Positions 29,194 through 39,608 are shown, numbered from the stretch's first letter. The stretch: DNA of 64,000 nucleotides from Unio delphinus (GCA_029339505.1 JAQISU010000057.1:4250001-4314000); one strand, 5' to 3'. A program made the numbers and translations. Notes: a model not told the origin generated them from the sequence alone.

Positions 29194-29280
29194 GTACAGC
29201 TTTGTATGCATACAAGTTAGAAAGACATATGTTCCACAAATATGAAAATTACATCGCCTACAAATCTCTCTATTTCACAC
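29194..29280 (+). CDS. Candidate internal exon, unknown gene
   Basis: Strong splice context: TTTTTGTTATTACAG before 29194 and GTAAGTAA from 29281. Only one of three frames is open. It encodes TALYAYKLERHMFHKY followed by ENYIAYKSLYFT, with two bases of a split codon at the start and one at the end. The product is hydrophilic and aromatic. No family recognised and no neighbouring exon found. Confidence 0.45.
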
Positions 29281-30631
29281 GTAAGTAAATAATAAGATTA
29301 TGATAGCTAGTTTCGTAAAATTTACCCACATAAGTACGTGGTCCTTTTTAAGCATCAAGCATCAAACTGATAACATTTCCAAAGGGTTTTCGGCAATGAC
29401 CTCGATTTTAATTTGGCAGTAAATGTGATTGATCGATATGTCAAGCAAAACATCTAGAAAGTTTCGTAAGTATTTATCGTTAGTCAGATTCAGGTCAAAT
29501 GCATACATTCAGAATAATTAGGTCGCAAAAAAGTTTTCTATTAATTTCTTTATTTTTTGATTAACATATTATTTTTGGGTAAAAAGACGAACTGCGCAGC
29601 CAGGTTTTCCCTAGTCTTGTGTGCATAAAATGACATCCTGCTGAATTATCCGTTTTATAAATAACTAATACATTTGCTTCTGACCGGTAAAGGTTGAAGA
29701 AGCCTGCAAAATGTATTAAATACTTGTCTTCCGTTGTTTATATATTTTTATGTTCTTTTGATTTCGTAGTGTCAATCAAGAATAACTTAAGGCAGCGTTG
29801 CATGTCTATGTAACCTTTTTTATTTTTAGATGTCGTAAAATACATGAATGCCACCAGCCGAAGAATGAACGCTTTCCCATATTCAACAACATGGTGTGAA
29901 AACATACATCGTTTATAATTTAATGGGTTTTCTATAATGTCATCCTCATAATTAAAACTTCTTCGAGGCTTCAAATGATTTGTAAGTGTGCTCCGCTCGC
30001 TTGCAAGTCTTACTACTCGTTTGTCTTAAAAACGTAAACATGAGTGGAAACCAAACCGTTATGTAGAATTGAAAATAAAATTTATTTTCCTAATATACAA
30101 ACTAAAAAAGTAAACATAACCTTCCCTGTGTTGAATGAAATCTCAAAAGTCCTAAGTGCTCTATCAAATAGGAGAATATCTAGTAATTCAAATGCGTTCT
30201 AGTGGCATGTTCAATAATATACTGGTGTATCAATAGAAATGAATAAATAACACTGATACAATCCCAAAATGTCTTTCATGAATATATAGTAATTTCATAA
30301 TATCTTTATCCCAAAATCTGAATAGTTATTTTTAAATCCTGTGATTATTGTAACTGATGTGTATAACTTTTAATTAGATAGTATAATATACGTTAGGTTG
30401 ATTAACAGTTTAAATGTTGGTTAAGCGACTAAAATCAAATAGACAGTCAATCCAGAAAAATGGACACTATTAGAAATAAAATTATGGAAAAAAATTAAGT
30501 ATCTAATTTCTTTAAACTGTTAGTACTGTTTGCATGTAGACTATCTACAGTATACACTTTCAGATTTTCACACACACAATTGTAATAGTTTTGAAATTAT
30601 ACTATGTTAAACTTCGGTACCCATTTTTTAC
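29281..30631. other. No gene seen
   Basis: AT-rich sequence. The minus frame at 29738-29974 is unsupported. Confidence 0.4.
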
Positions 30632-31346
30632 GTTACGGAAGTTAGAGTGTGCCTTTTACTAGTGTCTAAAAAATTGTCTGACTTTGGAAATTCATTTAAT
30701 TTGCAGTATAAGAACTATGGGAAGTATCAATGATTGATGAGATATTAGATTACAATATACTAATTGGTTGTTTGCATCGACAACAAGCATAAACATTGAA
30801 TAATTAGGAATAAAACGAAAAAATTTTAATGAACGAACATCATACAACACAACGAAACAGCAATCATAATTAATCAACCGTTTTCAATCAAAATAAAGCT
30901 TTTACTATGTCTAGTAAAGCTTGTGCAAAGAAAAAAAACTATAAGAGAACCACGAATTAGAATTTTACAACATTTTATATGTGTTCACATTTTGTTACGG
31001 AAGTTAGAAATTTATTGCTAATATAGAATCTTTAACAATGTTTTAACTTGTCAAAATTTCAACATAATGTGAGTTAAAAGTTTTGGAATTTGCATTTTTA
31101 ACCTTTTAGAATAATTTGTATATCTGAAAAAATAATATTTCCTAAAACCACATAAAAAGAAAAAAAATCACATTTTTAGTCTAGATCTAATTGTCAACTT
31201 CAAATTGCTAATTTTTGCACCAAATTAGGTTTTTATCAGTTGAAGAAATATGTGTACTATCTTTTTACATCCATAAATACTAAAAAAAAAAAAAAAAAGT
31301 CAATTTGCTTTTACATAAGATATTCATTTTGTTACGGAGATCAGAA
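30632..31346 (+). repeat. Direct 16-mer sites, left group (3 copies)
   Basis: GTTACGGAAGTTAGAG at 30632-30647, GTTACGGAAGTTAGAA at 30994-31009 and GTTACGGAGATCAGAA at 31331-31346. They match the right group at 33146-33522 and no obvious copies occur elsewhere in the window. Confidence 0.6.
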
Positions 31347-31480
31347 AAAGTCTTTAGATAAATGTACATTTTTTTCTGTAAATGCAGTAACCGAATTCAG
31401 TCGCCTTTTGTCTCTGAACAATCGGAGTGTTTAAATTAAACACTTATGTACATTATAACTGTACTTAATAATTGTTAATT

Positions 31481-33110
31481 CTACTTCTTTGAAAAGATTT
31501 TCTCGATGTTTTCCAAATCTGAATTTGATATTTTCATGGACCGCTCACGAATTCCTATTTTTGCTGGTGGTTCGGATAATATGTACAAAACTTTCTCGGG
31601 TTCAATCCAAATTGTATTTTCTTGTTGTGGTCGCCTGAATCTGTTAGGGATCTTGCCTGTTTTTTTCTAGAAAGTCAAAGAAATATTCATTATCTTCAGA
31701 GTCAATTTCAATCACTTGGCATATGTACCAGTTTCCCAAATACAGTGCGGCTATCCAATCTTTTTCCTTAACATTTAGGTTGATTACCTCTGAAGTGGTT
31801 TGATCGTCAACAGTGTCACGTTGGCGTTCCAATTCATCCTGCACATCTTCCTATAGGTTAATCTGATGATTTCTTTCACTTTGATCCTTGTTCTTCTTTT
31901 TTTCTTTCACCGTCAAACAATGACTTGTGTATCCTTCACAACCAGTTTGACTTACGTCGTCCATACATTGCTGACAATAGCACGATACATTCCTTGTGTA
32001 AACTTGGTTTTCTTTGACAGGGACAACGTAATGAACTTTAAAGGTTCCTTGGACGGCTTGTATAGGCGGCTTAGAATCTTAATTCGATTTAGCTTCATCG
32101 TAGTCGTTTTGAGTGTAATTGATGTATTTGACTTTGCTACCTTCTTCCATGGTTTTTTGAGCATACTCAGAAAAGTCAGATGCGTTTTGTATATTGGCCT
32201 TCCCATGTTTGATTGCACTGTCGGCAGACCTTTTCACACTTGCTCCTAGGCCATCGCATGGGCCTTTCCCGTGTCCTGATTCCAAATAGCTCCATCTTGC
32301 CTGAACTCCAAACTCTTCTTCATGTGTTGATACTAATCTAAAGATAGTTTTGTTTCTGTACTGACTAGTGGGCGAATCTGTCAGATAGTGAATTCTCTTC
32401 AGGTTTGGCACAAGAGTTTTCAGTTGTGGAATAAGTTTTTTTTGTATGGCGTAAACGGACACGGCATTGTGATTAAGAACATCCGACACGGCAACATGAC
32501 ATTGTACACATTTATCCTTGTTACCATTTCCTACTTGTTCGTCACCCTCTTGCCGATAGTAAACCACCATTGCATGTAGCGTTACCATGCTGGTGTTCCA
32601 ATACACGGACTGTACTTCTTCAAACGATGAACATTCTCCGCGTACTCCATCCATACCACAACATCTCCAACCGGAAGATTTTCTCTCAATTTTCTCAACT
32701 GCTCATATTGGTGCTTGACCCTATAAACGTGTTCCTCAAATTCATTTAGTTCATTCTGAAATTCATTTAGAAAAATGGCTTTCTCTCTGACTTCCTGAAC
32801 TTCTTTGTGTCTATATTTCTCACCCTCTTGGACTTTCTTCCATTGTTTAAAAGCAATCTCTGCCTCTTGTAATTCTGTAATTTGTTTGATTAGTTCCTCT
32901 TTTTTCTTAACCGTTTCATCCGGATTCTTTGAGCATCTGACTAGAAGACTTATCAAGGCTCTCAATTTAAGAGCCAGATTCTGATGTCTAGAACATAAGC
33001 ATGTTTGACGGGAAGCAAAATTGGCTTGCACAATGTGTGTTGGTCTCATTGAATGGAAGAGATTTCGAAATTTTTAGTTCCGGCTTTTCAAATCTAAACT
33101 TCTGGAACAG
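31481..33110 (-). pseudogene. DDE-transposase-like protein, broken
   Basis: Read leftward from about 33110, three frames in turn give one continuous domain order. First an N-terminal segment with CLCSRHQNLALKLRAL and a coiled coil (33049-32582). Then a core with VVVWMEYAENV, HYLTDSPTSQYRNKT and ESGHGKGPCDGLG (32654-32079). Then a Cys-rich piece CYCQQC, then a small beta domain with WIAALYLGNWY and IWIEPEKVLYIL. The acidic residues in the three core strings could be a DDE triad; this is inferred. Such proteins occur as uncharacterised multicopy genes in invertebrate genomes (from memory). Breaks: a frame change near 33050-33060, another in the 32582-32654 overlap, in-frame TAA at 32079 and TAG near 31857, and a frame change in a 7-T run at 31660-31666. 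It ends at TAG 31481-31483. Confidence 0.6.
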
Positions 33111-33145
33111 ATTCTTCATATAGTCTGACAGAACATGTTTTGGAT

Positions 33146-33522
33146 GTTATGGATGTCAGAGGTTACGGATGTCAGAAAAACTAATTATGTTTTTAAAAAA
33201 AATAAGATGAATCAGGATTTGTACAGAATAAATAAGTAGTTTTATTCTATAGAGACCCCAATTAAAATGAATGATCTCCATTCATTCTTACATTTTCCTA
33301 TTTTAAAAAAAAATGTGTTATGGAGGTCAGAGCCTTAAATGTGACATTCAAAATATATTAATGTTTTGACTTGTAGTTTTGAAATCGACCTCTATCATTA
33401 TTAATTTAAGATAAGTTCATATTCTTTTACCAATTTCAACTTATAAACGAGAGTATTACCTTCAGATTTTCGTGAATAAAGGCTTTTCGTGGTGGTCTAG
33501 ATTCTTGTTACGGATGTTGTAT
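33146..33522 (+). repeat. Direct 16-mer sites, right group (4 copies)
   Basis: Copies at 33146-33161, 33162-33177 (head to tail), 33317-33332 and 33507-33522 (last one degenerate after the first 11 bases). A partial fifth unit (TTTTGGATG) precedes the first. Confidence 0.6.
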
Positions 33523-35410
33523 ACAGTTCGGCGACAGCAGTTTAAAATCTAACACAAAGATATATTCTTGTTGATCTTTTCTATGCTAATGCTGTTTGAA
33601 TCTATATAGTTATCTGTAATATTTATCGCAAAAATCTTCCATATTGCATATTAAAACTGCTTATTCCGCGAGCGTTTTTTCTGTTATTTGCAATGCGACA
33701 CAGAACAATTGCATTTTCCGGTACATTTCCGGCACCAGTAAGAAAAAATGTCTATAAAGAAATGATAGGTTCTTTATTTTTTATCTTCTTAGGATTATAT
33801 TTAAAACAATGAAAACATAAAAACATTGTATTAAAGTATTGTAATTGCGCAATCAGCAAGCGACATTTAGACAAATTTGAATGAAAAAAGAAGGCCGTTT
33901 TTCTGGAATGACTGTAGAGTTGCAGACAGTCCAAATTTATTGTACTCAAAAGTTCCTTTATGTGTTCGACCATGAAGTAACGATCGCGTGTAGGTTAAAA
34001 ATATAAATAATCTATCATAAGGTGCTTCACGATGAAGGATTCGTTTTAAAAACAGGATGCATATATCTCTCTGAATAGGGTGTTTTGTTTACCAGGTTGA
34101 ACGTTTGTGGTATTTTAAAATAGTAACGAGACGGTTCTATAGATAGTGCTAGTTTAGCAATGTTCTTTCAATTTACATTAGATTCCAACTGATTGAGAAA
34201 AATATATCATAGTACAACAGACACGGAGCTCGGTATGTGTGTTGAACTTCCAACTGTGTAATGACTGAAGTACTGATATTGAATCGGAGAGGATGATAGA
34301 TTTGCAAAGGTAATCACACCTAAGCAAACAACGACACTGACCAAAACACACTTCAGTTAATAGATGAGTTATGCTATCTAAAGATGTAATCGACATTCCT
34401 CTTTTCAAGCTTAATTCATAACGACTGAGTTATGCCCGATAAAATAAACAGCGACGCAAAGCAACAATTACATAAAGTATGAATCATTTCATAAATAACG
34501 TGAGGGAATGCGCGCTATTGTTTGAATAATCAACGACAAATGTTAGGGGAAGACTCACACACAACTATTGATGTATCCACGACAAAACAGGAACCGACAA
34601 TGTGCAACAATATATCTATCACACATTTGTAATCTGGATATTCAAAAGAAACTAAAGAAACTGAATTGTATTATCTGAATAATTAAATTGCATACTTTTA
34701 GTCGAAGACGAATGGTTGATACAATATGAATAGTCATGGGAGTAAATGAACTAACCAAAATATGATAAATTGTATACCTCTGCTTTTATGTCATCGAATA
34801 ATAATAATACAACGATGCGACTGTTAAAATATTAGGATTTACATTTTTATATCCATCTCAACACAACCCTTTGCATACAAACTAACCATTCATTTGCTTC
34901 AAATGCTATATTTTTCCCAAATAATTTAAATGCTTGCATGGGGTAGTTGCCTATGTACATCTGACAGCTGGGCACATCTTTATGAATGTTTAAAATATTA
35001 ACACATTTAGGGTCACATACAACATAGCAAATATACCTATAGTTAACATTAAAAGTAAACAAAGTATTATGAAAGGTGCAAAGGAAAGATTTATGCAAAT
35101 ATTTAAAAATCAGAGAAAATAAAATATACAAGGTCGGAAAGGTCCTTGGTTTTGGATGGCTATATTAAAACAAAGCATAATACTATTATTCACTGGACCT
35201 GAGAAGTATGGCAGTTCATAAAAAAAAAATGTACGCATATCAACATACGATTTCTTTATATCAGTTGTTTCACCCTGTGCCCACCATTCTGTTGACTCCA
35301 TTGTTGGGTTTTATGCCCATTAATGTGGTGTCACATTCGTTATTGTTAAAGTACATTAAAACACATACTGAATTACACGAAATGTAGTTCAGTCTTTGCT
35401 AAAATGTAAT
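33523..35410. other. No gene seen before the Polinton
   Basis: AT-rich host flank. Minus frames of 60-94 codons at 33752, 34178, 34847 and 35110 show no family features. Confidence 0.4.
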
Positions 35411-35416
35411 TCATCA
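35411..35416 (+). repeat. Left target-site duplication of the Polinton
   Basis: TCATCA immediately before the left TIR. CATCA (35412-35416) is repeated after the right TIR at 52245-52249. The sixth base (T) coincides with the terminal T of the right TIR, so the duplication is 5 bp, or 6 bp if that T is shared. Confidence 0.8.
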
Positions 35417-35581
35417 AGCAGCAGAGAGGGTGAACAGACCACGTTTTCAAGCAAAAATAATGCTTCCTACGAAACCTTATTTTAACCAAAAAAAATAAGT
35501 CTCCATTTAGCAAACGGAGACTTTACGATTTTTTAATCAATTTTGGTCGCAACGATGTGGTCATCCACCCTCTCTGCTGCT
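35417..35581. repeat. Palindromic module inside the left TIR
   Basis: The outer 16 bp AGCAGCAGAGAGGGTG recurs inverted at 35566-35581, and a GACCAC/GTGGTC pair lies just inside. At the centre AAGTCTCC (35497-35504) pairs with GGAGACTT (35516-35523) over an 11-base loop. The module therefore looks like a small inverted-repeat element of its own. The mirror copy is 52080-52244. Confidence 0.85.
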
Positions 35582-35643
35582 GGAACTTTCAGTTCTGGTT
35601 AACAAAAATAATAAATGATTTCAACCAAATATTTGATCGAGTC
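35417..35643 (+). repeat. Left terminal inverted repeat (227 bp)
   Basis: Begins AGCAGCAGAGAGGGTGAACA and is the reverse complement of 52018-52244. By eye the two differ at one base (TTTTGG against TTTCGG near 35544). Contains a complete palindromic module at 35417-35581 with a central hairpin. Confidence 0.97.
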
Positions 35644-35654
35644 TTTAGGACGAA

Positions 35655-35688
35655 AATCCTTTGAAATTGCAAAGCAATTTAGGATTTC
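35655..35688. terminator. Two-tier hairpin over the penton gene stop codon
   Basis: AAATTGC (35664-35670) pairs with GCAATTT (35674-35680) over an AAA loop, and outside it AAATCCT pairs with AGGATTT. It spans the penton stop codon (35679-35681) and is the last structure before the TIR, fitting a 3'-end signal. The core 18-mer recurs within the polymerase gene at 46449-46466. Confidence 0.45.
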
Positions 35689-37058
35689 ACAAACAAACTA
35701 ATCGCTAACACCTCTTCTTGTAAATCAATCAGATTATTTGACTGGTCGGTGAGTTTAAAATTAATTCTCGTTAACGAATTATTATGGCATCGCATGTACA
35801 CAGGATTATTATTATGGCATCGCATGTATACAGGATTAATTGGGTTTTCAATAATTAGGAATCCTGGAGGAGCTGTTGGTGCAAACGAATAAAGAATATA
35901 TCCCTGCTGAGCTTGATTTGATTTCTCTAGATTAATTTGATAGCTTTCTTCAATTGCATCACATACTAAATTGAGCGCAATCACCGTTGAAATATTCACA
36001 TTATGAGGGGCAATATGCCTACCGCCACCATCTGGATCATTATTATACCTGAAGAGGACAGCTGAATCTGATTTTTGTAGCGCCTTGATATCGGTTTTAA
36101 CAATTCTTGCTAGTTCATCAGCGTTGTATTTGGGAAACTTGAAATTACGCAGATTGTCCTCTGTGATATTGTAATCGGTTAAGAATCGTTGTTTATTGTC
36201 GCTGTTGTCATTAATTATTGTTTGAATAATTAGTTCATAGATATATTTCATGTCAGATATAAGTTGATTTATTATTTCAACGTGTTTTTGCGATTTTGTT
36301 TTCCGTAGTTGTTCTAGTTGTGTGTCATATAATTGTTTAATCTCATTAAAATAACCACGGACGTCAGTTAGCGTAAATGAAATAGTAACAGATGAGTCGG
36401 TTGTTCTTTTAATGATAAAATCCCATTGCAATGTGTCTTTGTTGGTAAATATAAATCTATCGGCGATTCTTCCTTTTCTTATATCAGATAAATTATCTCG
36501 ATAACTGGGATTGATTTCATGATATGATTGTATGTCCGTGGTTAAGTCGGTGGCGGATTTTTCCGGTGGTTTTTCAGGCCATCCTAACACTGTTCTTAAC
36601 GAGCTGTTATATATATCTACAATGTATCCCTCTGTGCTTATTTCGATCGACGACGAGAGCGTCGGTTGATGAAGATTAATAGCTATTTTTGATTCTTTTC
36701 CAGTGATTGATTTTATTCTACGCTGAATTTCAGCATTGATTTGCTTAATTTGGTACGACCCAGTTGGTAACGAAACAGTTTCCCACTCTGGAGTACCATC
36801 GGGTTTATTCTTATACGAGAACACCAGTGCGTTATTGGGTTGCTGACCACTAAATGCAACCGATCTGATATTAGGCCAACTGTGATACACTCGTAGTTTT
36901 GCTAGCGCTATCTCCTTCACTGGGACCGGAGAGGGGAAATTCACACTGAATTCTGGATTCGTTGATGTTATTGATATCATGCTTGTTTGTACTGGGTTCG
37001 TGTTCTCCACTATTCGTTGAAGTAATTCCTGCGGTGTTGTCATTGTTATTATACTCAT
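35679..37058 (-). CDS. Penton-like minor capsid protein
   Basis: 459 codons, intact. Features seen: a beta-rich N-terminal half with YHSWPNI (about residue 58), LPTGSYQIKQINAEIQ (about 97) and an LGW turn (about 160); a helical middle; and a C-terminal block with KLTDQSNNLIDLQEE (about 437). From knowledge of Polinton/adintovirus virion proteins, the SWPNI, GSY-x-I-x-IN and LTDQ-x-N-IDL signatures mark the penton/minor capsid protein that fills the capsid vertices. A ten-residue unit (NPVYMRCHNN) is directly duplicated near the C terminus (DNA about 35774-35841). The gene start lies inside a tandem duplication (36961-37280). Confidence 0.75.
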   Translation of the reverse strand: MSIITMTTPQELLQRIVENTNPVQTSMISITSTNPEFSVNFPSPVPVKEIALAKLRVYHSWPNIRSVAFSGQQPNNALVFSYKNKPDGTPEWETVSLPTGSYQIKQINAEIQRRIKSITGKESKIAINLHQPTLSSSIEISTEGYIVDIYNSSLRTVLGWPEKPPEKSATDLTTDIQSYHEINPSYRDNLSDIRKGRIADRFIFTNKDTLQWDFIIKRTTDSSVTISFTLTDVRGYFNEIKQLYDTQLEQLRKTKSQKHVEIINQLISDMKYIYELIIQTIINDNSDNKQRFLTDYNITEDNLRNFKFPKYNADELARIVKTDIKALQKSDSAVLFRYNNDPDGGGRHIAPHNVNISTVIALNLVCDAIEESYQINLEKSNQAQQGYILYSFAPTAPPGFLIIENPINPVYMRCHNNNPVYMRCHNNSLTRINFKLTDQSNNLIDLQEEVLAISLFVKS

Positions 37059-37280
37059 GATTTATTTCTAATTTTGGTATCGAGGAATCATAAATACTGA
37101 CCATCACTGAGAACTCACAATCTGGTAATGTTGATATTATTGAGATCATTTTGTTTTTTGGGTTCGTGTTTTCTGATTCCATCGGTGTTGTCATTGTTAT
37201 TATATTCATGTTGTCGCTCTAATTTCGATATCGCGGAATCAAAAATACTGACCATCGCTGAGAATTCACTATCTGATATA
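36961..37280. repeat. Tandem duplication at a gene junction
   Basis: Copy A 36961-37129 and copy B 37130-37280 share GTTGATRTTATTGAKATCAT, GGTGTTGTCATTGTTATTAT and AATACTGACCATCRCTGAGA. Copy B lacks about 18 bases. The unit carries the 3' end of the membrane-protein gene and the 5' end of the penton gene, so each gene end now exists twice. The 112-codon frame at 36871-37209 is a by-product. Confidence 0.85.
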
Positions 37281-37660
37281 ATTGTATCATCGAGTGACGA
37301 CGATATCATCGAGGATAACTGCGAAGATGCGGTTGATGCAATATGAAATTGAATTAAGTAATTCTGCAGTTTACTCTGGCTGCATGATGATATCTTTTTT
37401 GCTATCCCGGTTGATATACCCCCGATTGTAGCCACCGCAGAAATGCAAATTGGAACTACGACTGGGGCAATCATTGTAACCGATGCAAGTATTATTCCGG
37501 CACCAGCGAGAACGCTTGACACCGAGTACATAGTAATCTCAATTGCGGTGATTCTTCGTCGGTATTTTTTTATTTTTATTTGATACTCCTCAGTGAGGGT
37601 TTTAAGTCTATTTTGAAATTCTCTGACCTGATCATAGCGACATTGCGTTGATGAAATCAT
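37115..37660 (-). CDS. Membrane/coiled-coil virion-cluster protein
   Basis: 181 codons. Residues about 8-40 are a basic coiled coil (REFQNRLKTLTEEYQIK). Residues about 44-90 form one or two hydrophobic membrane segments (VLAGAGIILASV, then PVVVPICISAVATIGG). A Ser-rich linker follows, then an acidic helix around SEFSAMVSIFDSAISKLE. The late-type box TTTTCAATT lies 22 nt before the start and a 16-bp palindrome overlaps that box (37670-37685). Small proteins with this layout are common in Polinton late clusters, but I know no proven function. The C terminus (after about residue 157) derives from duplicated DNA and may not be original. Confidence 0.6.
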   Translation of the reverse strand: MISSTQCRYDQVREFQNRLKTLTEEYQIKIKKYRRRITAIEITMYSVSSVLAGAGIILASVTMIAPVVVPICISAVATIGGISTGIAKKISSCSQSKLQNYLIQFHIASTASSQLSSMISSSLDDTIISDSEFSAMVSIFDSAISKLERQHEYNNNDNTDGIRKHEPKKQNDLNNINITRL

Positions 37661-37669
37661 TTTATTTTA

Positions 37670-37685
37670 AAAACGCTAGCGTTTT
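37670..37685. promoter_or_regulatory. Palindrome AAAACGCTAGCGTTTT next to a late-type box
   Basis: A perfect 16-bp palindrome between two leftward genes, overlapping TTTTCAATT (37682-37690). The same core recurs at 41582-41593, 48644-48659 and 50106-50121. Confidence 0.6.
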
Positions 37686-37718
37686 CAATTGTGAAATCTA
37701 AAGGATTTTCCTTTCAAT

Positions 37719-39053
37719 TTAGTTATTTACTTCGCATACGAATTCTAAGCACCAGGATATTTCTTTTCTAATGGTGTTATCAACTGCGACAATCTCAAAT
37801 TCTTCTTCTCCCCCCGCGATAATTACTGTCGCGGTGCCACCAAAGTAGGTTTTACCTTTCACGATGATATCAAATTGCTTGTCAGAGATTAACGTCATCC
37901 TGTAGATACCATGAGGCCACTTCTCGATATTGACTTTCAATTTAGCATTAGATTCTTTTACCCAATCAAAGGTCCCATGCTTTACCCTTTCAGAGGTTTC
38001 TTTTAGTTTAAGAATATCGTCGTAAACGTCGAGATAGGTTTTATTGATTTCGGTATATTTCATCATCGTTCCATCGCGGAGTTTAAAAAATGAAATCAAA
38101 AGGAGGTTGGCTCCAATGCATGTTGAGGTTAGATAATTCCCGTTGAGTTGAGAATATGTCGTCGTGATATTGTAGCTTTCAGAGCCCTCAAAGAAATTTT
38201 TAACCATTTTGCTGATGCGTTTTTGTTCGTCAACCGCGCTTTTAATATCAGCGAGAGTCGGGCCTATCAACGATGTGGTTTCAGATTCATCACGTGTTCT
38301 CCCCAAAAATCTATCCACGATGGTATTAAGTGTTGTTTGTCGCACCATAAACATATTAATATCTTTGAGAGTCATTGTAGATGTAGCGGGGACACCAAAG
38401 AAATTATTAGCGACGTAGGCATTGTGAGTATGCCTGATAATAAACTCACTGATTTCAGCGAGAGTCGAGTCTGCCACAGGTGGGGATCCAAAAAATCTAA
38501 CAATGACGTCGTTAGTGGGTTTTTGATCTTCTATTAGTTTAGAAATCTCGAGATAATTTGCCTTGATTTCATTTTCATTCATCATCCTTCCCGCGTCCTT
38601 GTTAGCGAAGAATAGCGATAGATAGTTTTTAATTTCAGCGAGAGTCATGCCAACCACAAGCGGGGTTCAAAAGAATTTATGTACGACATTTTTGCGAAAA
38701 CTATTATAACCTCGTATAAGATCATTCAGCTCACGTTCGTTGGTAGCAATCGCGTCGGTGATCGTAGACACAAGTGCGCCTGGTTTAAGTTGTCCATCGT
38801 TGGAATACAGTGCAATAGAGTTTTCAGCGGCAGCGCGATGCCGTATCAAAATGTCATTCACGGATATATTACTGCTTTTCAATTTACCTTGGCGATCTTG
38901 AAATACAACTATTTCGTTCGGGTCAACACTTGTTAAATTTAACGTCTCAGCGATTTCATCTTCTATTATTTTTTTTACATCCTCGATAGAACCCGCAGAT
39001 GTTTCCTCGGTGGGTTCCAACATTGACAGAGATTGTCCCCAAATATCGATCAT
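37719..39053 (-). pseudogene. FFG/TLAEI repeat protein, broken by TGA
   Basis: The frames 39143-38667 and 38657-37719 are in the same phase and separated only by TGA at 38667-38669. Start chosen at ATG 39053 (MIDIWGQSL) because a late-type box sits 21 nt upstream. The protein has a motif of FFG, a 7-15 residue spacer, then TL(A/K)(E/D)I. In the downstream frame TLAEI-type strings are at residues 5-9, 65-69, 96-100 and 134-138, and FFG-type strings at 55-57, 86-88, 117-119 and 155-158. The TGA falls exactly at the Gly position of a further FFG. A beta-rich C-terminal domain follows (about 170-312). Repeats plus a globular tail could suit a fibre or spike; this is inference. Gene position is between protease and membrane protein. 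Confidence 0.6.
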
Positions 39054-39076
39054 TATTGTTAGCGTAACTTGTGTTT

Positions 39077-39517
39077 TCAATTTATTGATCCTTGTAATTT
39101 CCCACTCGTGTATTCGTTTACAATAATATGAGGTGGTTTCCACGGAGATCCAAAGGATTTTAATGAAATCTCCGCTAGGACATTTAATGCTTCACGGCCG
39201 CATATCGGTGGATCATTTAATTGTTGTGTTGGCAGCGTGGAATAAAAAATCGGAAACCCTTTGAGTTTCATCGAGGAATTTATATACCGCATAAACTCGC
39301 TTGGCGGAGCTAACCCATATGAATCGAAATAGACAATCCCACGTGGATCAATCGCGTATGAAACCCAGTGAGTTCCCGATCCGCTGCTGGTATCAAGATT
39401 GATGATACCGGTTTCAACGTTATTTGGTTTTCTCGGTAATTGATCTCTCATAAAAACCCCTCTGAAGTTTTTTATCGCTAGTTTTTTAGCAGCATCAATT
39501 AAATCAAAATTGGACAT
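39077..39517 (-). CDS. Adenain-type capsid maturation cysteine protease
   Basis: The open frame extends from 39631; I prefer ATG 39517 (MSNFDLIDAAKK) because homology to the family begins there and it avoids overlap with the preceding gene. Numbered from 39631, the catalytic His is H88 in GTHWVSY, the acidic residue D103 in YFDSYG, and the nucleophile C144 in PPICGREAL, with Gln136/137 before it for the oxyanion hole. This order (H, D, Q, C) is that of adenovirus-type and Polinton maturation proteases, which cleave virion precursors. FRGVFMRDQLP (about 56-66) is a strong family signature. The triad is intact. Confidence 0.88.
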   Translation of the reverse strand: MSNFDLIDAAKKLAIKNFRGVFMRDQLPRKPNNVETGIINLDTSSGSGTHWVSYAIDPRGIVYFDSYGLAPPSEFMRYINSSMKLKGFPIFYSTLPTQQLNDPPICGREALNVLAEISLKSFGSPWKPPHIIVNEYTSGKLQGSIN

Positions 39518-39608
39518 AGGAACCATAGGTTCGGAAATCGAAGATTTGTAAATCGAAGATTTTTCAACTAATAAACCGTTCCTGGTATTTTTCTTAGACC
39601 CGATCCGT

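Larger units (their letters stand above)
30632..33522. mobile_element. Candidate DNA transposon remnant with direct 16-mer sites
   Basis: A decayed DDE-transposase-like gene (31481-33110, minus) is bracketed by copies of one 16-mer, all in the same orientation: 30632 (GTTACGGAAGTTAGAG), 30994, 31331, then 33146 (GTTATGGATGTCAGAG), 33162, 33317 and 33507. Three lie 3' and four 5' of the gene. I found no clear terminal inverted repeats or target duplication, so the limits are only the outermost 16-mers. The grouping is an inference. Confidence 0.4.

Noticed and set aside
36871..37209. 112-codon minus-strand frame in the Polinton
   Set aside because: It arises from the tandem duplication of two gene ends and overlaps the penton gene in another frame.
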